Assembly: GCF_010915705.1 (NCBI RefSeq)
Contig: NZ_JAAIKE010000002.1
Coordinates: 1 to 64,000, forward strand
Source: Pseudotabrizicola algicola
GTDB lineage: Bacteria; Pseudomonadota; Alphaproteobacteria; Rhodobacterales; Rhodobacteraceae
Reading direction: 5' to 3'
Length of the DNA: 64,000 bases
Part shown: in pieces, positions 53,427 through 62,122 of the stretch
How the letters are laid out: the number at the start of each line of letters is the position of its first letter
Position numbering within the stretch: position 1 is the first letter of the stretch
The notes under the pieces: generated by a model
Database searches by the model: none
The model's input: only the letters and a program-made list of their open reading frames with translations
What the model was told of the DNA's origin: nothing
Program-made: the position numbers and the translations under genes

Positions 53427-54590
53427 TCAATACGCCTTGCCGCGCGCGCTGACCGGCCAGACAACCTCGACCTTGCCGTTCCGCACCCCGACATACCAGT
53501 CATGCACGTTGCAGGTCGGGTCACAGTGGCCCGGCACCAACCGCAGCTTGTCGTTGACCTTCAGCACGCCGCCAAGGTCTTCGACCACCCCATGCTCGTC
53601 ACTGCATTTGACATACTTCACATCCGTCCGGCCAAAGATCACCGGCAGGCCCGAATCCACCGATTGCGCCTTGAGGCCCGCATCCACAATCGCCTTGTCG
53701 GCCTTGGCATGGCTCATCACCGATGTCAGGATGAACAGCGCGTTTTCCCATTCGCCCTGATCGATCCGGCGACCGTCCTTGTCGAGGATACGGCCATAGT
53801 CGGCATCCATGAAGGCATAGCTGCCGCACTGCAACTCGTTGTAAACGCCCGAATTGCTCTCGAAGTAATAGCTGCCGGTGCCGCCGCCGCCGACGATGTC
53901 GCAGGCAATCCCTTCGGCTTTCAGCGTATCGACGGCATCCTTGACCTGCGCCACCGCGAGGTCGATCTTTGCCTTGCGGTCGTCATAGGAATCCATGTGC
54001 TGCATCGCGCCCTGATAGGCCTGGATGCCGGCAAACTTCAGCCCCTCGGCCGCTTCGATCGCCTTGGCCAGGGCCACCACTTCCGGCGTGGTCTTGACGC
54101 CGCAGCGCCCCGCGCCGCAATCGATCTCGACCAGACATTCGATCTGCGTGCCGTGCCGGACCGCCGCCGCCGACAGATCGGCCACGTTGTCCATCATGTC
54201 GACGCAGCAAATGGTGCGCGCCCCAAGCTTCGGCATGCGGGCCAGGCGGTCGATCTTGGCCAAATCCCGCACCTGGTTGCTCACCAGCACATCCTTGATC
54301 CCCCCGCGCGCAAAGACCTCGGCCTCCGAAACCTTCTGGCAGCACACGCCCACCGAACCGCCCAACTGCTCCTGCAGCTTGGCCACATCCACCGATTTGT
54401 GCATCTTTCCATGCACCCGGTGGCGCATGCCATGCGCGCGGGCATAGTCGCCCATCTTCTTGATGTTGCGCTCCAGCGCATCAAGGTCCAGCACAAGGCA
54501 GGGCGTCTGGATATCCGCCTCGTCCATCCCCGGCAGCGCGGGGATGTCGTATCCCACTTCCAGCCCTTCGAAATCTGCGTGCTTGTTCAT
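53427..54590 (-). CDS. bhcC: Beta-hydroxyaspartate aldolase BhcC
   Basis: The 387-residue product is a PLP enzyme of the D-threonine aldolase/DSD1 fold-type III family: DIQTPCLVLDLDALERNIKK, HRVHGKMHKSVDVAKLQ with the candidate PLP lysine at about 62-65, GGIKDVLVSNQVRDLAKIDR, VGGGGTGSYYFESNSGVYNE and a metal-binding VPGHCDPTCNVHDW. BhcC condenses glycine and glyoxylate to (2R,3S)-beta-hydroxyaspartate. It starts four bases after the bhcB stop. Length and order match the Paracoccus denitrificans operon as I recall it. Confidence 0.93.
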   Translation of the reverse strand: MNKHADFEGLEVGYDIPALPGMDEADIQTPCLVLDLDALERNIKKMGDYARAHGMRHRVHGKMHKSVDVAKLQEQLGGSVGVCCQKVSEAEVFARGGIKDVLVSNQVRDLAKIDRLARMPKLGARTICCVDMMDNVADLSAAAVRHGTQIECLVEIDCGAGRCGVKTTPEVVALAKAIEAAEGLKFAGIQAYQGAMQHMDSYDDRKAKIDLAVAQVKDAVDTLKAEGIACDIVGGGGTGSYYFESNSGVYNELQCGSYAFMDADYGRILDKDGRRIDQGEWENALFILTSVMSHAKADKAIVDAGLKAQSVDSGLPVIFGRTDVKYVKCSDEHGVVEDLGGVLKVNDKLRLVPGHCDPTCNVHDWYVGVRNGKVEVVWPVSARGKAY

Positions 54591-54594
54591 GGCG

Positions 54595-55572
54595 TTACCC
54601 TTTCATCCAAGGCAAAGTGTCCAGATCGACGTTTCCTCCGGTTATGATGACGCCGACGCGCCTCCCCCGGAAAACGTCCTTGTTTTTCAGAATGGTGGCA
54701 AGCGGCACGGCGCAGCTCGGCTCCATCACGATCTTCATCCGCTTCCATGTCAGCTTCATCGCCTCGACAATCTCCTCCTCCGTGGCGGTGAAGATGTCGG
54801 CGACATGGTTCGAGACGAAATGCCATGTCAGGTCCTTCAGCGGCACCTTCAGCCCGTCCGCCACCGTCTCGGGCGCGTCGTCGGCAATGATCCGGCCCGC
54901 CTTGAAACTGCGATAGGCATCGTCGGCATTCTTCGGCTCGGCGGCATAGACATCGACCCCCGGCGCAATCGCACTCATGGTGAGGCAGGTGCCAGAGATC
55001 ATCCCGCCGCCGCCAATCGGTGCGATCACCGCATCAAGCCCCTCGACCTGCTCCAGCAATTCGCGTGAGCAGGTGGCCTGCCCCGCCACCACGCGCGGAT
55101 CGTTATAGGGGTGCACAAACTCGCCCCCCGTCTGCGCCTGCACCTGCGCGAACACCGCCTCGCGGCTGCTGGTCGAGGGCTCGCATTCGGTGATCACCCC
55201 GCCATAGCCCCTCACGGCATCCTTCTTGGCCTGCGGCGCTGTGCGCGGCATCACCACATTGCAGGGTATCCCGCGACGCCCCGCCGCATAGGACAGGCTC
55301 AGCGCATGGTTGCCGCTCGAATGGGTGCAGACGCCAAGTGCCGCCTGTGCCTCGCTCAACCCGAAAACCGCATTGCAGGCCCCGCGCACCTTGAACGCGC
55401 CCGCCTTCTGGAAGTTCTCGCATTTGAAGAACAACTCCGCCCCGACCAGTTCGTTGAAATAGCTCGAGGTCAGCACCGGCGTGCGGTGGATATGCGGACG
55501 GATGCGCTCATGCGCGGCCAGTACGTCGTCGAAGGTCGGCACATACATCGGGGTCAGATCCTTCATGTTCAT
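54595..55572 (-). CDS. bhcB: Beta-hydroxyaspartate dehydratase BhcB
   Basis: The 325-residue product is a fold-type II PLP dehydratase of the serine/threonine dehydratase family: FFKCENFQKAGAFKVRGACN with the PLP lysine at about 61, HSSGNHALSLSYAAGRRGIP for cofactor phosphate, VIAPIGGGGMISGTCLTMSA and VGVIITGGNVDLDTLPW. BhcB removes water from beta-hydroxyaspartate to give iminosuccinate. ATG 55572 follows AGGAACAG. It is separated from bhcA by 58 bases that contain a hairpin repeat, and is tightly followed by bhcC. Confidence 0.93.
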   Translation of the reverse strand: MNMKDLTPMYVPTFDDVLAAHERIRPHIHRTPVLTSSYFNELVGAELFFKCENFQKAGAFKVRGACNAVFGLSEAQAALGVCTHSSGNHALSLSYAAGRRGIPCNVVMPRTAPQAKKDAVRGYGGVITECEPSTSSREAVFAQVQAQTGGEFVHPYNDPRVVAGQATCSRELLEQVEGLDAVIAPIGGGGMISGTCLTMSAIAPGVDVYAAEPKNADDAYRSFKAGRIIADDAPETVADGLKVPLKDLTWHFVSNHVADIFTATEEEIVEAMKLTWKRMKIVMEPSCAVPLATILKNKDVFRGRRVGVIITGGNVDLDTLPWMKG

Positions 55573-55580
55573 CTGTTCCT

Positions 55581-55620
55581 AAATATCCTCGGGGGGTCCG
55601 GGGGGCAGACAGCCCCCCGG
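55581..55620. repeat. Dispersed intergenic hairpin element, copy C, inside the bhc operon
   Basis: AAATATCCTCGGGGGGT leads into CCGGGGGGC-AGACA-GCCCCCCGG between bhcA and bhcB. It has the same build as copy B. Within an operon it could attenuate or stabilise segments of the transcript and so set the BhcA to BhcB-D ratio. Confidence 0.65.
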
Positions 55621-55630
55621 CCTTTCCGCC

Positions 55631-56821
55631 TCATTCCGCCGCAAGGGCGAGCGTTCCGGCCGAGCCGCGGTAATATTCCTGCGCCGCCGCAACACCCGAC
55701 CCGAGACGCACCGGCCAGCCCAGATCGGCCATGCACATCTCGGCGGTTGCAAGACCTGCCAGCACCATCACATCGTTCAGCATCCCCAGATGTCCGATAC
55801 GAAAAACCTTGCCCGCGACCTCGCCCAGCCCGACGCCAAAGGCCATGCCGTATTTGTCTGCGGCCAGCTTCACCAGATCGGTGCCGTTACAGCCCTCGGG
55901 CACCAACACGGCGGTTACGGTGTCAGAGTATAGCTCGGGCGAGGCGGCGCAGGGCCGCATGCCCCATGCCGCCACTGCGCGCCGCACCCCTTCGGCAAGC
56001 CGGTGGTGTCGGGCATAGACCGCGTCAAGCCCTTCCTCCTCGAGCATCTCGACAGACCGCGCCAAACCCGCGATCAGGCCGACGGCAGGGGTATAGGGAT
56101 ATCCGCCCGCGGCATAGCTTTTCAGCATGTCGCGGAAGTCAAAGAAGGTGCGCGGCAGGGTGGCGCTCTCCATCGCGGCGAGGGCCTTGGGGCTGACGCC
56201 AAGGATGGCGAGGCCCGCAGGGAGCATGAACCCCTTCTGGCTGCCCGCGACGGCGATATCGACGCCCCAGGCTGTCATCTCGAAGGGCATCGAGCCGATC
56301 GAGGACACGCCGTCCACCATCAGCATCGCCCCGTGCCCTGCCGCATCTATCGCGCGGCGGAGGGCGGCGATATCAGAGCGCACGCCGGTGGCGGTCTCGT
56401 TGTGGGTGGCAAGGACGGCCTTGATGGTGCCGCCGGTGTCGGCCTTCAGGGCGGCCTCTATCCTGTCGATGGGGGCGCCCTGACCCCAGGGCGTCTCGAT
56501 GATCTGGACGTTCAGGCCGTGGCGCTGGCACAGGTCGATCCAGCGGTGGCTGAACATGCCGAAGCGGGCGGCCAGCACGGTGTCTCCGAGGGAGAGGGTG
56601 TTGGTGATCGCGGCCTCCCAGCCCCCCGTTCCGGTAGAGGGCAGCACGATCACCTCGCCCTCCTCCATTTTCAGGACCCGCCGCACCCCGGCCACCGCAG
56701 GCTTGAACATCCGGGCGAAGGCGGGCGAGCGGTGGTCGAGCGTGGGGATGTCGCAGGCCTTGCGGATGGCCTCGGGGATATTCGTCGGGCCGGGGATGAA
56801 GACGGGGTTCTGGGAATACAT
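55631..56821 (-). CDS. bhcA: Aspartate-glyoxylate aminotransferase BhcA
   Basis: The 396-residue product is a class V aminotransferase of the serine/alanine-glyoxylate type: MYSQNPVFIPGPTNIPEAIR, LPSTGTGGWEAAITNTLSLG, VLATHNETATGVRSDIAAL, MLMVDGVSSIGSMPFEM and the PLP lysine in AVAGSQKGFMLPAGLA at about Lys193. BhcA transfers the amino group of aspartate to glyoxylate, giving glycine and oxaloacetate, the net product of the cycle. ATG 56821 follows GGAGGAGCC and the conserved family start. It is the first gene of the operon, divergent from bhcR. Confidence 0.94.
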   Translation of the reverse strand: MYSQNPVFIPGPTNIPEAIRKACDIPTLDHRSPAFARMFKPAVAGVRRVLKMEEGEVIVLPSTGTGGWEAAITNTLSLGDTVLAARFGMFSHRWIDLCQRHGLNVQIIETPWGQGAPIDRIEAALKADTGGTIKAVLATHNETATGVRSDIAALRRAIDAAGHGAMLMVDGVSSIGSMPFEMTAWGVDIAVAGSQKGFMLPAGLAILGVSPKALAAMESATLPRTFFDFRDMLKSYAAGGYPYTPAVGLIAGLARSVEMLEEEGLDAVYARHHRLAEGVRRAVAAWGMRPCAASPELYSDTVTAVLVPEGCNGTDLVKLAADKYGMAFGVGLGEVAGKVFRIGHLGMLNDVMVLAGLATAEMCMADLGWPVRLGSGVAAAQEYYRGSAGTLALAAE

Positions 56822-56893
56822 GGCGGCTCCTCCAAGCGCTGATGACAAGACGTTAACCTGTGTAACGCAGGGGGACAATTTTTTCGAAAAGGT

Positions 56894-56911
56894 TTTTCAT
56901 TTCATTGAAAA
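56894..56911. promoter_or_regulatory. Candidate BhcR operator (TTTTCA-N6-TGAAAA)
   Basis: In the 153-base bhcA-bhcR divergent region, TTTTCA-TTTCAT-TGAAAA forms an inverted repeat, next to the self-complementary TTTTCGAAAA at 56881-56890. IclR-family operators are often A/T-rich palindromes of this form. Binding is inferred. Confidence 0.5.
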
Positions 56912-56974
56912 CGTGATATTTCCGATAAAATCCAGTCACTAAGCCTTTTTCACGAATTGCAGGAGATGTGTGGG

Positions 56975-57790
56975 ATGGCAAATTCTTTGCGGCCGCGCGG
57001 ACGGCCCAAGGCGTTTCACGACAAGACCGACCAGAACACGGTGCAGGCGCTGGACCGCGGGCTTGCGCTGCTGGAGCAGGTCGCGGCGCGGCCGGGCCTG
57101 TCGCTTTCGGAACTGGCGGCGCAAAGCGGCGAGGCGGTGGCGACCGTATTCCGCGCGCTGGTCACGCTGCAAAAGCATGACATGGTGGAGGCCGAGGACG
57201 GCGGGCAGGTCTGGCACATCGGGCCGGGGGCGTTCCGGGTGGGCAACGCGTTTCTGCGCCGCACCAAGGTGGTGGAGCGGGCGCGGCAACCGATGGATGC
57301 GCTGATGCGCGACACCGGCGAGACGGCCAATCTGGGGATCGAGGCGGCGGACGAGGTGCTGTTCCTGAGTCAGGTGGAAACGCATGAGGCGATCCGCGCC
57401 TTCTTTCCGCCCGGCACCAAGGCCCCGATGCATGTGTCAGGCATCGGCAAGGCCCTGCTGGCGTGGTACTCCGACATGCGGGTGGAGCGTATCCTGCGCG
57501 CCAAGGGGCTGGAGCGGTCCACCCCTGCCACCCATGTGACGCCAGAGGCGCTGCGGGCCGATCTGGCGCAGATCCGGGCGCGCGGCTTTGCCATCGACGA
57601 TCAGGAACGGGCCACGGGGATGCGCTGCATCGCCGCACCGATCTTCAACAGCCACGGCGAGCCGGTGGCAGGGCTTTCGGTTTCCGGCCCCGCGTTTCGC
57701 ATCGCGCTGGAGGATGCCGGGCGGATAGGCGCGCTGGTGCGGGCGGCGGCGGACCGTGTGACAGAGGCGACGGGCGGCGCGCAACCCTGA
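56975..57790 (+). CDS. bhcR: IclR-family regulator BhcR
   Basis: The 271-residue product has an IclR N-terminal winged helix (TVQALDRGLALLEQVAARPG, LSLSELAAQSGEAVATVFRA) and a C-terminal ligand-binding domain (ETANLGIEAADEVLFLSQVE, RAFFPPGTKAPMHVSGIGKA, DDQERATGMRCIAAPIFNSH). In Paracoccus BhcR controls the divergent bhcABCD operon and senses glyoxylate; the same arrangement here supports the name. ATG 56975 lies nine bases after AGGAG; two in-frame upstream ATG or GTG codons are less well placed. Confidence 0.92.
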   Translation: MANSLRPRGRPKAFHDKTDQNTVQALDRGLALLEQVAARPGLSLSELAAQSGEAVATVFRALVTLQKHDMVEAEDGGQVWHIGPGAFRVGNAFLRRTKVVERARQPMDALMRDTGETANLGIEAADEVLFLSQVETHEAIRAFFPPGTKAPMHVSGIGKALLAWYSDMRVERILRAKGLERSTPATHVTPEALRADLAQIRARGFAIDDQERATGMRCIAAPIFNSHGEPVAGLSVSGPAFRIALEDAGRIGALVRAAADRVTEATGGAQP

Positions 57791-57816
57791 GCGGCGGGGT
57801 GTTGGCGCGGCTCGGG

Positions 57817-58028
57817 CCTGCGCGGCGCGCGCATCGCTTCCTGCGGGCGCTCTTCGCGATGGACGTATGGACGCCTGCGCGGCGCGCGCATCGGTTGGTT
57901 CGGCGCTCTTCGTGGCGGGCCTCTGCGCGCCTGCGCGGCGTGCTCATCGCTCCCTGCGGGCGCTCTTCGCTGTGGCCCTTTGCGCGCACGGGTCGGGCGA
58001 CCGAAGAGCGCCCGCAGGGAGCGATGAG
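57817..58028. repeat. Three direct copies plus one inverted copy of a GC-rich repeat between bhcR and parC
   Basis: CCTGCGCGGC opens copies at 57817, 57874 and 57930 (57- and 56-base spacing), each about 40 bases and ending GCGCTCTTCG. Positions 57943-57969 pair perfectly over 27 bases with 58002-58028, forming a long stem with a 32-base loop. No protein is supported. The structure sits between convergent bhcR and parC stops and could end both transcripts. Confidence 0.8.
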
Positions 58029-58030
58029 GG

Positions 58031-60334
<2,304 letters not shown>

Positions 60335-60477
60335 GGATGTGGTGTAATGCGCGTCAGGGTTTGGGTCCAGACCGAAATTCATCGGCTGCCCGAGGGGGAA
60401 TTGCGGAACTTTTTTCTACTTTTCCGAGTTGGAATCCATGATAATCCCTTGCGGGTAATGGTAAATCAGGTGTCCAA

Positions 60478-61011
60478 ATGATCCGTATGCTCTTGCTGCT
60501 CTGCGCTGGAATCTACGTCACGCTTCAGGTGGGGGGGCAGGATCGCGGGCAGCTGCGGTTCGGCCTTATGGAAGCGCCGGACAAACCTGCGCCTTTCACA
60601 CCGGTTGATGCCGCGGTCACGACGAGCGTGGCGGCAGCGCCCGCGCCGGTGGCCGCCGAGGCGGCGGTGATGCCGGTGGTGTTCGCACCGGCACAGGCGG
60701 CGGCGGTGACGCCCGTGGTGGCCGAGGCGGCGGAGGCGAGGCTGCAACCCGAACCGGCGGTGCAGAGGGTGCAGGCGGAAGTGCCGGTTGCGGCGCAGGC
60801 CGATAGCGGGGCGGCGGTGATGTATGTCACCGGACGGTCGGTCAATGTGCGCTCGGGCCCTTCGACCCGCAATGCCGTGGTGGGCCGCCTGACGCGCGGC
60901 GAGGCGGTGACCGTGGTTTCGGATGACGGCAATGGCTGGGCGCGGGTGCGGATCGAGGGCGATGGCATCGACGGGTTCATGGCGACATCTTTTCTGGCGG
61001 AGTCGCCCTGA
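60478..61011 (+). CDS. Exported SH3-domain protein
   Basis: The 177-residue product has a short hydrophobic N-terminus (MIRMLLLLCAGIYVTLQ), an Ala/Val/Pro-rich linker of about 80 residues, and a C-terminal bacterial SH3 domain at about 115-175 (MYVTGRSVNVRSGPSTRNAV, GEAVTVVSDDGNGWARVRIE). Such proteins are membrane-anchored or periplasmic and the SH3 domain often contacts peptidoglycan. It is divergent from parC and has no obvious partner. Confidence 0.82.
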   Translation: MIRMLLLLCAGIYVTLQVGGQDRGQLRFGLMEAPDKPAPFTPVDAAVTTSVAAAPAPVAAEAAVMPVVFAPAQAAAVTPVVAEAAEARLQPEPAVQRVQAEVPVAAQADSGAAVMYVTGRSVNVRSGPSTRNAVVGRLTRGEAVTVVSDDGNGWARVRIEGDGIDGFMATSFLAESP

Positions 61012-61231
61012 CGCGCGGCCAAGGCCTTTTCTGATTTGCCAGTGCGCGTTTGGTTGACAGCGCGCGTCTGAAAGATGCGCGGGTGACAGGTGGCGCATGC
61101 GCCGCGGGGCGGATGCGTGGGCTTGCGAGCCTGCGGTGCGGGTGCTGCCTTTGACCCGCCCTCTGAAGGGGCCGCGCAACAATCTGGCACCTTGGCGGTT
61201 ATCCCTGTTGCAGTGACCGGAGGACGCGAAG

Positions 61232-62119
61232 ATGGCGGCGCGCGCGAATTGGAAAGGCACGTTGAAGATCGGGGAATTGTCTTGCCCCGTCGCGCTTTAT
61301 ACGGCGGCGTCCACATCGGACCGGATTGCCTTTCACACCATCAACCGCGCCACCGGAAACCGCGTGCGGCGCGAGTTTGTCGATGCCGAAACCGGAAAAC
61401 CCGTCGACCGCGAGCATCAGGTCAAGGGGTATGAGGTGACGGAGGGCGAGCACATCCTTCTGGACCCCGAGGACATTGCGGCGGCGGTGCCGGACAGTGA
61501 CAAGATGCTGTCGGTCGAGGCGTTTTTGCCCTGCGGCGCGGTGGATGATGTCTATTTCGACAAGCCTTATTATCTGGCCCCGTCGGACAAGACCGCCAGC
61601 GAGGCCTTCGGCCTGATCCGCGCGGGGCTGGAGGCCAAGAAGGTGGCGGCGATTGCCCGCACGGTGCTGTTCCGGCGGTTGCGCACGGTGCTGATCCGCG
61701 CGCACGGGGCAGGACTGGTCGCCACGACGCTGAACTTTGACTATGAGGTGCGCGCAGCCGAGGCCGCATTCAAGGACATTCCTGCCCCCAAGGTCGCGGG
61801 CGAGATGCTCGACCTCGCGCGGCACATCATCAAGACAAAGATGGGCACTTTTGACCCTGCCAGCTTCGAGGACCGTTACGAGGATGCCTTGCAAGAGCTT
61901 GTGCGCGCCAAGATGGAAGGGCGCAAGATTGCACCGCGCAAGCAGAAAGCGCCCGAGAAGGTTGTCGACCTGATGGAGGCGCTGCGCGCGAGCGCGGGGG
62001 TGGACAGCAAGGAAAAATCGCCCGCAAAACCGCGCGCCAAGGCTGGCACCAAGTCTGCCGCCAAGTCTTCCACCGGAAAACCCGCCACCAAGGCCCCGCC
62101 CAAGCGCAAGGCGGGCTGA
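61232..62119 (+). CDS. ku: Ku DNA-end-binding protein
   Basis: The 295-residue product is a bacterial Ku homodimer subunit for non-homologous end joining: WKGTLKIGELSCPVALYTAA, FHTINRATGNRVRREFVDAE, VKGYEVTEGEHILLDPEDIA, SVEAFLPCGAVDDVYFDKPY and KKVAAIARTVLFRRLRTVLI. It ends with about 50 residues rich in Lys/Ala/Pro that may contact DNA and recruit LigD. GGAGGACGCGAAG gives a good ribosome binding site. It is followed three bases later by ligD, forming an NHEJ operon. Confidence 0.95.
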   Translation: MAARANWKGTLKIGELSCPVALYTAASTSDRIAFHTINRATGNRVRREFVDAETGKPVDREHQVKGYEVTEGEHILLDPEDIAAAVPDSDKMLSVEAFLPCGAVDDVYFDKPYYLAPSDKTASEAFGLIRAGLEAKKVAAIARTVLFRRLRTVLIRAHGAGLVATTLNFDYEVRAAEAAFKDIPAPKVAGEMLDLARHIIKTKMGTFDPASFEDRYEDALQELVRAKMEGRKIAPRKQKAPEKVVDLMEALRASAGVDSKEKSPAKPRAKAGTKSAAKSSTGKPATKAPPKRKAG

Positions 62120-62122
62120 GCC

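Noticed and set aside
57791-58030. Coding frame through the repeat region after bhcR
   Set aside because: Frames are open only because of the GC-rich repeats; Arg/Ala/Cys-rich product without start signal or domain.
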